Origin: Anaerolineae bacterium
GTDB taxonomy: Bacteria; Chloroflexota; Anaerolineae; Promineifilales; Promineifilaceae
NCBI GenBank assembly: GCA_023382655.1
Contig: JAHDWK010000008.1
Span: 124,001 to 188,000, forward strand
Direction of reading: 5' to 3'
DNA length: 64,000 bases
Part shown: positions 9,858 to 19,009 of the stretch, one piece after another
Numbering within the stretch: the first letter of the stretch is position 1
Layout of the letters: each line of letters begins with the position of its first letter
Notes under the pieces: model-generated
The model's input: only the letters and a program-made list of their open reading frames with translations
Databases searched by the model: none
Told to the model about the DNA's origin: nothing
Made by a program: the position numbers and the translations under genes

Positions 9858-12800
9858 TTAATCCTCTACGGCCGTATCCTTGACGCCATATGGTTCGGCA
9901 ATGGTGCGCACCAGTTCACGCAGGTTATTTTCATACTGCATGGGCGACTGCGACGGCGGTCCCACCCGACCAAACTGCACAATGCGGGCACGGCCGTCCA
10001 TCGCCAGCACCGCTCGTCCTCGCCCCATCAACGGCCGGTGGTAATTCAACAGGGGATTACTCAGTTTACCGGTCAGATTTAGCAGCGTCAGATCATTGGC
10101 ATCCAGAGAGAAGGTGATACCACTGCCAAATTTGGTGGCGCTTTGCATGTACTTAAGCTGGTAATTTTGGCGGGCCTGGCCGACGTTCATGCTGGTATCG
10201 GCCAGGAAGAGGCGGATTTCCAGTTCACGGCCGTAATCCAGACAACGATCTAACAGCGGGTTCAAGTCATCGTAATGGCTGAACTGCTGCACTTCATCAA
10301 TCAGGATAAGGGTACGTTTGGGAATAATGCGGGTAATATCAGAGCGTGTACTGAGTGTAATGTCATCATAAGACTTCTTCTCCGAAGCGCGTGTACCCAG
10401 GATGGCCTGCAATTCACCCAGCAGCTTTTTGGCGCTGGTGTAACTACCCGCAAATTGCACATGTGGCAGCGTCCGCAGCAACCGCAAGGGGGATGATTGT
10501 TTCAAGGAAATGGCGATGACTTCAATTTGGGTGGGGGCCAGGCTAACGGCCGTACTCAGGCACAAATTGAGCAAAAAGTCCGTTTTGCCACTCTGGGTGG
10601 GGCCAAGCACCAGATTATACGCCGGCAGCGTGCCAAAATAAAAGCGTACCGGCTCCAGCGCATCATAATCCAACCCCATAGCCGCCGTATAGGCTTCGCC
10701 CAATGCGCCCGGCGCGGTAGGATACCGTTTCCACAGGCTTTGCAGTTCCAGATACGTAGGCAATTCGGCAATGGCGGGCAGCGGACGGTCACCATCGGCC
10801 CACGACCAGGTTTGTTTCATGGCCGTGATCCACTCTTGAATTTCGTCGGTTGGGGCTGTGTCCTTAAAGAGGATGTTGGGCAAACGCGCCGGGGCAGCAA
10901 TCTGGCATTCCATCAACTCCCCTTCCTGGGAAATGTATCCACGCCCCGGCAAGTCCGGCAGTGGTTTACTGCGTTTGCCCAACAGTTCGATGGTGTCACC
11001 GCCATGCTTCACCCCCAGCGCCAGCCGGTTCAGTGTACTTTGCAAATTCCGGGAATGTGATCCCCGGAAAGAAGCGGCCGTAAAAACAAGGTGGATGTCG
11101 GTCTGTTGCCCTTTGGCAATTAGCCGATCCACCACCTCGGCATGTTGATAATGGTCGCCCAGAAATCCGGCAAAGTCGTCAAAAACCAGTATTAATGTGG
11201 GCAATGGCACATCGGGCAGCTTGCTGCGCAATACGGCCATGTTGTCGGCGCGGTGATCACGCAGCCGTTGCGACCGCTGCGCCTCTTCCTGCGCCAGAAA
11301 ATTAAACAGGCGGGTGAGACGTTCGGTTTCGTTGGATTGCACCAACGCCTGGCAATGGGGCAGTTCTTCAAAAATGGTCAGCGTTGGGCCACGTCCCACA
11401 AAGAAAAAGAGCAAATCTTCCGGGGAATGGGTGGCCGCCAGCCCCAACACGACACTACGCACACAGAGGGCTTTGCCAGAGCCAGGTGGCCCCACAATAA
11501 CAAAATGGCCGTCTCGTTGGGTCAGGTCGAGCAGGTACGGCCGTTGCTCTTGCTGTGCCGGTAAATCGAGCATGCCTAAGGGCACGAGCAGGCGGCGGGC
11601 GGGTAGTTGGCGTGAGGGTTCCCACCCCGTTTCTGGCTGCCACAGGCAAAAGACCGGCTCTTCCAGCAGCATCTGGCCCAATGGCATCTTTTCCGCTTCA
11701 GGCAGTGGATCCAGGCAAATGGGGCGGGACGGTTTATACTTACCCTCGCAGTACAGGCGAATGTGTTCCACCAGCACTTCGGCTTCGGACATCTGGGTTG
11801 TCTGGTAACTGCTGTTCGGCCGCCCGTTGGTCGCGGCCACGGCTTTGTGCTGGTAAACGGCTTCCATACGGCCGTCTGGCCGTAGCAAGCGAATGGAAAA
11901 ATCATCCACCAGGTTCAGATCAGCCCCTTTTTCGCGGAAAGGAGTATCGGCGCGGGCTACCTGAAACATCTCAAAAATCTGGTTATCGCCCACCTGAATA
12001 TACGCCTGCCCGGCGCGGGTCAGCTTTTTGGCGGCGTCATCCCGGTTAAAGATGGCCCGGCTTTCCTCGGCCGTTTGCAGTTGCATACTCATGCGCACAT
12101 CAATGTTGGGGCGGACGGACATAAAGTCTACGGCCGTTTGTGAACTGAGAATCAGGTGAATGCCCAACGCCCGCCCCTGCCGGGCGATATTCTTTTCCAC
12201 CGTCGTCTTAAATTCCGGGCTGATTTGCGAGGCGCGGGCAAATTCATCAATCACCACCACCAGATGGGGCAGCAAGTTTTCCGGGCTGGCCTTATTGTAT
12301 TCATAGATGTTTTGAATTTGCCGCCCCAAAAGCTGTGGCGTACTCTCAAAAATCCGTTTACGCCGTTCAATCTCCCCTTCTAACGACTGCCGGAACCGCT
12401 CCACATACGCTTCATCCAGGTCGGTGACAAAACCAACCACATGCGGCAGTTGCCGCAGCCGCGCCAGTTCCGACGCGCCCCCCTTAAAATCAGCCAGCAC
12501 AAAATTGAGGTGTGATGGCGAATTGGTCGCTGCCAAACTGAGGACTATGGAGAGCAGCGTCACACTTTTGCCCTTGCCTGTGGCTCCGGCCAAGAGGGCA
12601 TGGTGGCCGTTGCCACCCTGCGGCCCTTCGCGCAAAATCACCGTTTGCGGCCGGGCATCTACGTTAATGCCTATGGGAAATGACATCACCTGCAAGGGAT
12701 CATATTGGTCGTGGTAGAGCAAATCCAGATTAACTTCTAAGGGAGTGGTAGCACCCAATAATTCCACTAGGCGCACACTACCGGGCAGGCTGCCGGGTGT

Positions 12801-14111
12801 ACTTTTGTAACCGCCTTCCAGACGCAGCGGCGCTAACCGGCGCGCCAGATGCGCCATTTGTTCATCGGTGGTTAGCTCCGCCTGGCAAGAAACAATCACC
12901 TGATTGGCGTCAGCCATCCACCGCTCCCGGTATTCCAGGGAGATGTCGCCAATATCAATTTGGGCGTTGACCTGGGGTGGCACCGTGCCAATAAAGAGGG
13001 CGCTGGCGCGCAGTTGGTTTTCATCCCAGCCCGGTTTGTGCCCTAACAACATGCCCACTGCCTGATGCCGCCGCCAGTCGGCCACGTTGTCAAAGATGAG
13101 GACAATGTGCGGCTCCGGCTCGCCATATTGGTAGCCAGAACGGTACTGCACATTCAGACGACGCTCCAGCAGTTTGCTCAGGGGTTGCAGCACATCATCA
13201 TCCGTCTCTGGCATGTAGGAGATGCGCACGATGTCATTGTCTGGGTTGTGCAAGACGCCGGCGTGGGGCAGCCAGCGCAACCATTCCCAACGGCGCGGGG
13301 CGTCCGCATGGTGGCTGATGAGGTAAAGCTGCACGGTATCGGGGCTGTGATGTGTTACCAGATGAGCCAGCATGGTGTAGGCTACTTGCAAGGTGGTGTC
13401 ACGCTGGCGGCCCCGTAACCCGATGGTACCGATGGTTTTGAAGTTGGTGGTAAAAGGCACGTCCGTTATCTGGTTGTGCTGCTGCACCAACTGATCGATC
13501 TGGCGGCGGAGGGGATCATCGTCATCCAGGGGTGGGGTTTTAATGGGGGCGGAGAGGGGAGTCACGGCCGTGCCCATCCGCACCGCCAGAAAATCGTCGT
13601 CATACGGCAGCCGTTCCCATAACAGGTGGTGCTGCCGTTCCACCCGCTTCACCATCTCGCTTACCGGTGGGTTTTGCTCCCACAAGACCCGCCCTTGTTG
13701 CTGCCCCACGCGCTTCAGTTGTTCCTCCTTGTCAGCCAGATAGGCCCGGTAGTCACTTTCGCGCTGTGCCTCTTCAACCTTATACGCCGCCTGCGCCTTC
13801 CGCCCCTGCTGCCACTGCACCACAAAAGCGAAAAAGCCGGTCAACAATGTGGGCAAAATAATAACCAGGGTACTGAGTGGACTAAAACCGCCTTCGCCGC
13901 CACGCAAAGCGAATACCGCGACCAGGATACCTACCGTGAGCATAGGCCCACCTACCTTGAGCAATAATGCGGAGAAAGCCGGGCGGGGCGGCGGTGGCGG
14001 CATTCGGCGCGGCGCACGAATTTCAATGGGGTCGGTGGGCAGCGGTTCCCGCCGCCGCGCCTCAGGCCGGACAATGTATTGATCTTTGTTGGTGGGTGCA
14101 GAAGTTTGCAT
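9858..14111 (-). CDS. EccC/EssC-like FtsK-SpoIIIE secretion ATPase with three ATPase modules
   Basis: 1417 residues. Two membrane helices near the N-terminus (MLTVGILVAVFAL, LVIILPTLLTGFFAFVV) are followed by three FtsK/SpoIIIE-type ATPase modules. Their Walker A motifs are GATGKGKS, GPPGSGKA and GPTQSGKT, and their Walker B-like motifs are VVVIDEF, LILVFDDF and LILIDEV. This is the layout of EccC/EssC, the motor of type VII secretion, which recognises WXG100 substrates and drives them across the inner membrane. No FtsK gamma DNA-reading domain is present. I chose ATG 14111; the longer frame begins with GTG inside an intergenic hairpin. A WXG100 gene lies directly upstream and a CHAP protein gene directly downstream. 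Other type VII membrane parts (EccB/D/E or EssA/B) are not found in the window. Confidence 0.9.
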   Translation of the reverse strand: MQTSAPTNKDQYIVRPEARRREPLPTDPIEIRAPRRMPPPPPRPAFSALLLKVGGPMLTVGILVAVFALRGGEGGFSPLSTLVIILPTLLTGFFAFVVQWQQGRKAQAAYKVEEAQRESDYRAYLADKEEQLKRVGQQQGRVLWEQNPPVSEMVKRVERQHHLLWERLPYDDDFLAVRMGTAVTPLSAPIKTPPLDDDDPLRRQIDQLVQQHNQITDVPFTTNFKTIGTIGLRGRQRDTTLQVAYTMLAHLVTHHSPDTVQLYLISHHADAPRRWEWLRWLPHAGVLHNPDNDIVRISYMPETDDDVLQPLSKLLERRLNVQYRSGYQYGEPEPHIVLIFDNVADWRRHQAVGMLLGHKPGWDENQLRASALFIGTVPPQVNAQIDIGDISLEYRERWMADANQVIVSCQAELTTDEQMAHLARRLAPLRLEGGYKSTPGSLPGSVRLVELLGATTPLEVNLDLLYHDQYDPLQVMSFPIGINVDARPQTVILREGPQGGNGHHALLAGATGKGKSVTLLSIVLSLAATNSPSHLNFVLADFKGGASELARLRQLPHVVGFVTDLDEAYVERFRQSLEGEIERRKRIFESTPQLLGRQIQNIYEYNKASPENLLPHLVVVIDEFARASQISPEFKTTVEKNIARQGRALGIHLILSSQTAVDFMSVRPNIDVRMSMQLQTAEESRAIFNRDDAAKKLTRAGQAYIQVGDNQIFEMFQVARADTPFREKGADLNLVDDFSIRLLRPDGRMEAVYQHKAVAATNGRPNSSYQTTQMSEAEVLVEHIRLYCEGKYKPSRPICLDPLPEAEKMPLGQMLLEEPVFCLWQPETGWEPSRQLPARRLLVPLGMLDLPAQQEQRPYLLDLTQRDGHFVIVGPPGSGKALCVRSVVLGLAATHSPEDLLFFFVGRGPTLTIFEELPHCQALVQSNETERLTRLFNFLAQEEAQRSQRLRDHRADNMAVLRSKLPDVPLPTLILVFDDFAGFLGDHYQHAEVVDRLIAKGQQTDIHLVFTAASFRGSHSRNLQSTLNRLALGVKHGGDTIELLGKRSKPLPDLPGRGYISQEGELMECQIAAPARLPNILFKDTAPTDEIQEWITAMKQTWSWADGDRPLPAIAELPTYLELQSLWKRYPTAPGALGEAYTAAMGLDYDALEPVRFYFGTLPAYNLVLGPTQSGKTDFLLNLCLSTAVSLAPTQIEVIAISLKQSSPLRLLRTLPHVQFAGSYTSAKKLLGELQAILGTRASEKKSYDDITLSTRSDITRIIPKRTLILIDEVQQFSHYDDLNPLLDRCLDYGRELEIRLFLADTSMNVGQARQNYQLKYMQSATKFGSGITFSLDANDLTLLNLTGKLSNPLLNYHRPLMGRGRAVLAMDGRARIVQFGRVGPPSQSPMQYENNLRELVRTIAEPYGVKDTAVED

Positions 14112-14119
14112 ACATGAAT

Positions 14120-14167
14120 AGACCTGACAGGTTGGCAACCAAAGGTTGCTCACAACCTGTCAGGTCT
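14120..14167. repeat. AGACCTGACAGGTT intergenic hairpin
   Basis: Perfect 14-base arms, AGACCTGACAGGTT (14120-14133) and AACCTGTCAGGTCT (14154-14167), flank a 20-base loop. It lies between the WXG100 stop and the EccC start, so it may lower EccC expression relative to its substrate. A sister copy lies at 14504. Confidence 0.85.
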
Positions 14168-14173
14168 TGCACT

Positions 14174-14461
14174 TTAGGGCGTAAACGCGGAGGAGGTTTG
14201 ACTCCAGCTATCAATATGGGTACGCAAGGCAACTTCCAGGCTTTCCAGGGCATTTAGTTGGGGCAGCAGTTGATAGTTAGCCCAGTCATTGAACTCGGTG
14301 CGGAACGCTTCGGCGGCCTGCCCCTGCCATTCCATGCCCACAAACTGGTTGTTGACACGGGCGGAAAGGGCGCGCAGTTGTTCCTGCACATTTTCACGGA
14401 AGGCCTTGATCTGGTCGGCCGTTTGATAACCGGCGTCCATATCGAAATGCAATGTTGCCAT
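14174..14461 (-). CDS. WXG100-family (EsxA-like) secreted protein
   Basis: 95 residues, the normal length for the family, and predicted to be all helical. The central turn reads MEWQGQAAEAF, with the diagnostic W45-x-G47 between two helices. The acidic N-terminus and polar C-terminus fit a four-helix dimer that serves as substrate or chaperone of type VII secretion. The start has GAGGAG eight bases upstream. It is transcribed toward the EccC-like ATPase, with a hairpin between, and diverges from the ubiquitin-like/FHA gene. No C-terminal YxxxD signal is obvious, so how the ATPase recognises it is open. Family call is firm. Confidence 0.9.
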   Translation of the reverse strand: MATLHFDMDAGYQTADQIKAFRENVQEQLRALSARVNNQFVGMEWQGQAAEAFRTEFNDWANYQLLPQLNALESLEVALRTHIDSWSQTSSAFTP

Positions 14462-14503
14462 TTTTTACTCTCCTCATTAAAGTTAGGATACTGTTTCACT
14501 TGG

Positions 14504-14537
14504 AGACCTGACAGCTTTTATCAAAACTGTCAGGTCT
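14504..14537. repeat. AGACCTGACAG hairpin between divergent genes
   Basis: Arms AGACCTGACAG (14504-14514) and CTGTCAGGTCT (14527-14537) pair perfectly. It sits in the 90-base divergent region between the WXG100 and Ubl-FHA genes. It shares its stem sequence with the 14120 element, so the WXG100 gene is bracketed by two copies. Confidence 0.85.
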
Positions 14538-14551
14538 GGCGGAAAATTATT

Positions 14552-15178
14552 ATGGAATACGCTGTCATCACGTTAACCTACCAACAACAACGGGCTGATC
14601 TGGAAGCGCCGTTGAGTGTGCCGCTGTTTATGCTGGCACCCATTGTACTGGAAACGATGCGCTGGGCTGACCAGGATTTGCGCCAGGAAAACGCCCGTTT
14701 TGTAGGCCGGTTGCAGGGTTCGGGAATGATTATCCGGCCCAATGAGACGCTGGCGCAAGCCGGTGTGGTGGATGGGGATATTGTGGAATTGACGGCCGTG
14801 CAAAGCAACAGCATTGACTTCGACCGCACCATGAACATTGCCCCCTTGACCGGCTTCTTGGCCCAGGCGTATCTGAAATCGGTCGCCAACGGGGAAGTTT
14901 TTCTGTGTCGGGGTAAATCCACTCTGGTCGGCCGTTCCCCCGAATGCGCCATCAACCTCTCGCGCCTGCCGGGGAACGATGTGGTATCCCGCCGCCATGC
15001 CAACATCGTGCGCCGCGATGATGGCTACTGGCTCACGGACGAGAACAGCGCCAATGGCACCATTGTGGATGGTTTTGTGCTGAACCCCAAAGAAACGGTA
15101 CGATTGCGCGACCGCTGCCAGATTCAGTTTGGCGAGGATGGGCCGGTGTTGGTGTTTTATGCCGGTGAGGCGGGCTAG
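14552..15178 (+). CDS. Ubiquitin-like (EsaB/YukD-type) domain fused to FHA domain
   Basis: 208 residues. The first 80 (starting MEYAVITLTYQQQRADLE and ending with an LAQAGVVDGDIVEL segment) have the beta-grasp pattern of YukD/EsaB, small ubiquitin-like proteins found with type VII ATPases. Residues 115-205 form an FHA domain with LVGRSPECAI, VSRRHANI and SANGT, so phosphothreonine binding should be intact. The ATG used has GGA eight bases upstream; the frame is open further upstream but that part is antisense to the WXG100 gene. It is the only plus-strand gene of the region and is divergent from the WXG100 gene. It probably couples kinase signalling to the secretion machine. Domain calls are good; coupling is inference. 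Confidence 0.8.
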   Translation: MEYAVITLTYQQQRADLEAPLSVPLFMLAPIVLETMRWADQDLRQENARFVGRLQGSGMIIRPNETLAQAGVVDGDIVELTAVQSNSIDFDRTMNIAPLTGFLAQAYLKSVANGEVFLCRGKSTLVGRSPECAINLSRLPGNDVVSRRHANIVRRDDGYWLTDENSANGTIVDGFVLNPKETVRLRDRCQIQFGEDGPVLVFYAGEAG

Positions 15179-15213
15179 GCAGAAGTTCATGTAATGTTCC
15201 TTCTCTTGCTTAA

Positions 15214-15240
15214 ACCGTAATCCGTAAATCGTAAATCGAT
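15214..15240. repeat. Short iterated CGTAATC/CGTAAATC words
   Basis: Three near copies of CGTAA(A)TC lie between two convergent genes (the plus-strand Ubl-FHA and the minus-strand kinase). It is a small member of the intergenic word-iteration class, without a clear stem. Confidence 0.45.
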
Positions 15241-18011
15241 CATGGTTGCACATGAATGCAGCCACGAGTGGAGCGGGTGACCACGACCGGGCCGCTGTTA
15301 GTGGTGCGTACAACCACTACTTCCCACTCATAATCAAAAAAGTTAAGATCAAAAAATTGCCCGGCAGACACATTCATCATCCACTGCTGCCCCTGTCGCT
15401 CGGTGTTTGACCCCACGCTGCGCATAAAAGCTGCGGAACTACCCCTGGGGCCAATGCGCACTTCCATATACTCGTTGTTACGTAACTCGTCCGCCCATGT
15501 CCAGGCGAAGGGGATGACCTGGGTCTTGTTGAAGTTGCCGGGTGCGTTACAGGTGAAGACTGTTAACCGGGGTGTGGCTCGGCTGACAACAACATTGACG
15601 GTGGCAGTGGGGGTCAGGGTGGGGGTGGCGGATGGCTCTGGCGTAGGGGTGCGGGTAGCCGTCGGTGTACGGGTAGCGGTGGGGGCGCTGGTGGCCTCTG
15701 TGGTGACGGTGGCAGTGGCAGTAGGGGCGGTGGTGGCGGTGGCCACGGCCGTGGCAAACCCATACAACTCATGCCGCACCGGTTCGGGGGCCGCCAGTGA
15801 GCCACCGGCCAGGTAACTACGCTCGCCGCCAACCAGGGAAATGGTAGCGTCTAAATCCGTAACCGTACACGTTCCCGAAAAACAGTCCACATCAAACAAA
15901 AAAGGGGATTCCGAATAACCGATGCCCATTAACCCATTTTCCACCTGGGCGGTAGAACCCAATGGGGTTTCTGCCTGCCACAGGGCGTCATCCGTCGCCA
16001 GCAGCAGCCGTCCTTGTTGAATTTCCACCAGCAGTTCGGCCGGGTCGGCAGCGGGTTTGAGTGTTATCTCCGAATCTGGGGCCAGATGCAACTGCGTTCT
16101 ATCTGGCAAGGCCAACGAGACCGGGTCAGCCGCCGTAATGAGGTGCAGCGACTCGGCGGTCGTGGGCCAGGGCAATGTATTGACCTCCAATGGTCCGCCA
16201 CGTTCGCCCATTTGCCAGATGGTGCGGCGTGATGGACTGCTGACAGCGATAGTGAAACCGGAAACGGTGGCGGCAGGCGTGGGGGTATCGGCAACGGCAG
16301 TGCCGCCAAACACCCCCTGCTGCCACAAGATGGCTACCGCAACTACCAGCAGCAGCAAAATCAGGGGAACAACCAGATACCAGAGTTTGAACCGGGAGCG
16401 GTGCGGCTCATCAATCGCCCCACCCGCGCCGCGTTTGATGGGCGTCGCCAGCGTTACATCCGGGGAAACAGGCGGCCAGACGGCCGATGGTTCCGGGCGA
16501 GGGGCGACGGCGGTGGGCGGCGGAAATTTGGCGGGCGGTTCAACAACAAATGTGGCGTCCGGCTCGGCTGAAGTGCGCCAACTGCTTTCGGTACGCGGCG
16601 GCGGTGGTTCCACCACAAAGGTGGCTTCGGGATCGGTGCGGGATTGCCACACATCCACCGGCAACGGCTGGCTGACCGGTTGAGGTGGGGGTAGTGATGC
16701 CACCGGCGGTTCAACCACCATGGTAGCGTCCGGTTCAACAGGTGGCGCCGGAAAGGCAGTGGGGGTGGGCACGGCCGTGACCGGGATTTCGGCTGTTTCT
16801 GGGGGTTCGGCTTCCGGGGCAGGCAATACCTCTCGTGGCCTGGGTGGCCGAAGGATCACCGTTTCATCGGCGCTTTCCGGCAAGCGAGTCTGTTCATCAA
16901 ACAGCGTTTTTTCCAGTTCAACGATGGCGGCGACGGCCGTAGCCTGAACAGCCGATTCAATGCGATCTTCTTCTGGCTCTACATCTGCTGATGGCCGCTC
17001 GGCCGGTATCTCTTCGGCTGCTGGTGGTGCTTCTAACGCCGCTGGCCGAGCCATGATCAGGGTTGCATCCGCTTCCACCGGCAGTGAATCTGGTGGCAGC
17101 GTCTCCATCTCGTGGACAGCCGCTATCAAGACGGGGCCAAAGCCTCCTGTATCATCGGTGGTGGGCGTGGCTGTCGGCATGGTCACCGGTTCACCTGTTT
17201 CCGGCTGTTCCTCGCCGACCAGGTACGGCCGTAAGGCGGCCACAAATTCAGTGACGGTAGCAAAACGTTCCGCCGGTTTTTTGGCGAGCGCCTGGGCAAA
17301 AATGGGGGCCAACTCTGGCTGCGGCAGCAGTTCTAATGGCGGCGGTTCCTGCACCTGCTTGAACATGAGTTGGGTGACGTTACCTTGAAACGGCGGCCGC
17401 CCGGCTAATGCTTCAAACAAGACGATAGCCAGGCTGTACTGGTCGGTACGGCCGTCAATCCCCCCACCCATGAACTGCTCTGGACTCATATAAGCCAGCG
17501 TGCCCGGTAGCCCAGAAGCATGGATGGTGGTGTCCAGAAACTGGATGAGACCAAAGTCGGCAACGGCGGCACGGCCGTCTCTGGCAAACAAAATGTTGCT
17601 TGGTTTGATGTCCCGGTGGATGACGCCGACGGCGTGGGCGGCGTCCAGAGCAGTCGCCACCTGGCTGGCTGCCTGCCACAAAACAGCGGGGGATAAATCA
17701 CCCTGCGTCAGGTGGTCACGCAATGTACCGCCCGTAAAAAGCGGCATGACCAGATAGACATGTTCTTTTTCCTCGTCAATCTCATACACCGGCACGATGT
17801 GGGGATGGGCAAGCTGGTTAACGGCCGTGACCTGCTGCTGCAACTGGGCAAAAAAGGCTTCCTGGTGGGCAAAGCGAGGCGACAGCACTTTGACGGCTAA
17901 GGGTTCCGCACGGCCGTCTATCTGTGACCGATACACCGTCGCCATTGTCCCCCAGCCAATCTCGGACTGGAGAGGATATTGCCCTACTTGTTGTAATGAG
18001 TTGCTGCTCAT
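15240..18011 (-). CDS. Transmembrane Ser/Thr kinase with FecR-like outer domain
   Basis: 923 residues. The kinase domain (10-265) is intact: LAVKVL lysine, HRDIKPSNIL, DFG and MSPEQ. A long acidic/Pro-rich juxtamembrane linker (about 270-530) repeats the pattern DAT-[FM]-VVEPP, possible phosphorylation or docking sites. The membrane helix is LWYLVVPLILLLLVVAVAIL. Outside lie a FecR-like domain (LPDRTQLHLAPDSE, IQQGRLLLATDD, with the Cys pair DCFSGTC), a Thr/Pro spacer, and a C-terminal domain of about 120 residues with two Cys. The FecR-like part resembles that of the PP2C protein (299-2383), suggesting kinase and phosphatase respond to the same outer cue. It follows a soluble kinase gene with a 44-base gap that holds a hairpin. 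Confidence 0.9.
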   Translation of the reverse strand: MSSNSLQQVGQYPLQSEIGWGTMATVYRSQIDGRAEPLAVKVLSPRFAHQEAFFAQLQQQVTAVNQLAHPHIVPVYEIDEEKEHVYLVMPLFTGGTLRDHLTQGDLSPAVLWQAASQVATALDAAHAVGVIHRDIKPSNILFARDGRAAVADFGLIQFLDTTIHASGLPGTLAYMSPEQFMGGGIDGRTDQYSLAIVLFEALAGRPPFQGNVTQLMFKQVQEPPPLELLPQPELAPIFAQALAKKPAERFATVTEFVAALRPYLVGEEQPETGEPVTMPTATPTTDDTGGFGPVLIAAVHEMETLPPDSLPVEADATLIMARPAALEAPPAAEEIPAERPSADVEPEEDRIESAVQATAVAAIVELEKTLFDEQTRLPESADETVILRPPRPREVLPAPEAEPPETAEIPVTAVPTPTAFPAPPVEPDATMVVEPPVASLPPPQPVSQPLPVDVWQSRTDPEATFVVEPPPPRTESSWRTSAEPDATFVVEPPAKFPPPTAVAPRPEPSAVWPPVSPDVTLATPIKRGAGGAIDEPHRSRFKLWYLVVPLILLLLVVAVAILWQQGVFGGTAVADTPTPAATVSGFTIAVSSPSRRTIWQMGERGGPLEVNTLPWPTTAESLHLITAADPVSLALPDRTQLHLAPDSEITLKPAADPAELLVEIQQGRLLLATDDALWQAETPLGSTAQVENGLMGIGYSESPFLFDVDCFSGTCTVTDLDATISLVGGERSYLAGGSLAAPEPVRHELYGFATAVATATTAPTATATVTTEATSAPTATRTPTATRTPTPEPSATPTLTPTATVNVVVSRATPRLTVFTCNAPGNFNKTQVIPFAWTWADELRNNEYMEVRIGPRGSSAAFMRSVGSNTERQGQQWMMNVSAGQFFDLNFFDYEWEVVVVRTTNSGPVVVTRSTRGCIHVQP

Positions 18012-18022
18012 ACTAATCTATC

Positions 18023-18055
18023 AGACATCCGATTTCTTGAAGAAACCGGATGTCT
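18023..18055. repeat. AGACATCCG intergenic hairpin
   Basis: Arms of 14 bases, AGACATCCGATTTC (18023-18036) and GAAACCGGATGTCT (18042-18055), pair with one mismatch around a 5-base loop. It begins right after the stop codon of the upstream kinase gene and shares the AGAC...GTCT ends of the other hairpins. Confidence 0.75.
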
Positions 18056-19009
18056 TCATCCACTCCTTGAAAAAAACCGGCTCAGGCGTGATTGGCTGTG
18101 GCGGGCGCTTTTTTGCGCGGGAACGCCATCGCCGGCAATGCGTTTGAGTTCACGGCCTAGCTGCAACAGCGTCAGCCGGTCGGCCGGGTTTTTAGCCAGA
18201 CAGCCATCAATGACAATCTCGTCCATCCCGGACGTGACCAGCGGCGACAGGGTACGCAGCGAGGTGGGCCGGGATTCGCGGATGCGTTCGGTGAGGCTTT
18301 TTTCATTACGACCACTGAACGGTAGTTTGCCGCCCAACATACGGTACAACACCACGCCCAGCCCCCATACGTCAATTTTCACCGATTCGGCCTGGCCGAT
18401 TTCGGGGGCGGAGTAAAAGCTACCCTGTGGTAGTTGTTCCGGGGACATAATGTAAAGAGTCATTCCGGGTGGCGGCAAGACACGAGTGGCAATGCCAAAA
18501 TCGAGCAAAACGGGGGTGAACGGCCGTCCCGCCTCCACCGGCTCCCGAAAGACAATGTTTTCCAGTTTCAGGTCGTTATGGGCATATCCCTGTATATGAA
18601 TGTGATCCAGAGCGCGACCAATTTCGAGGGCAATGGTGGCCGCTTCGGGCGGAGTCAATTGTTCCACTTGTTCCAGGTAGTCAGCCAGGGTACCCCCTTT
18701 CAGATATTCCATCACAAAAAAAACGGGTTGATTGGGTAGATCGATGGCGTTGGCGTAGTAGACGCTGGTTTTGCCGGGGCGGGGAATGGGATACAGCCGG
18801 ACGATATTGCGGTGGTTGAACCGTTGGATCAGTTCCGCCTCGCGCACAATGGAACGGGAATAAGAGGCGTCATCATGTTTGTTGCAAATTTTGATGGCAA
18901 CTTCTTCGGGGCGGTCCAGTTCGGTAGCGGCATAGATGATGGCAAAACCACCGGTGGCAATGGGGTCGCCCAGGGTGTAACGGCCGCGATAGAGAGTAGC
19001 GCCTTTCAA
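18056..19009 (-). CDS. Soluble Ser/Thr protein kinase (TTG start)
   Basis: 317 residues, almost only a kinase domain. It has a P-loop variant IATGGFAIIY, the VAIK lysine, HNDLKLEN as catalytic loop (HRD with Asn for Arg, Asp kept), DFGIAT, and the P+1 region MSPEQ. It should therefore be active. The start decides itself: the kinase fold begins at residue 8 and no ATG lies upstream, so TTG at 19009 is used, preceded by a GGGGGAG ribosome site. The TTG overlaps the TGA of the VWA-FHA gene, so the two are translationally coupled. A short basic C-terminal tail (RHSQSRLSRFF) may touch the membrane. The coupled FHA protein is a plausible substrate. Confidence 0.88.
   Translation of the reverse strand: MKGATLYRGRYTLGDPIATGGFAIIYAATELDRPEEVAIKICNKHDDASYSRSIVREAELIQRFNHRNIVRLYPIPRPGKTSVYYANAIDLPNQPVFFVMEYLKGGTLADYLEQVEQLTPPEAATIALEIGRALDHIHIQGYAHNDLKLENIVFREPVEAGRPFTPVLLDFGIATRVLPPPGMTLYIMSPEQLPQGSFYSAPEIGQAESVKIDVWGLGVVLYRMLGGKLPFSGRNEKSLTERIRESRPTSLRTLSPLVTSGMDEIVIDGCLAKNPADRLTLLQLGRELKRIAGDGVPAQKSARHSQSRLSRFFSRSG

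Noticed and set aside
9858..14111. FtsK chromosome translocase
   Set aside because: Three ATPase modules, no gamma DNA-reading domain, and a WXG100 neighbour point to an EccC/EssC-type secretion ATPase.
18056..19009. Kinase inactivated by HND instead of HRD
   Set aside because: The catalytic Asp, the Lys of VAIK and DFG are all present; Arg is absent in many active kinases.
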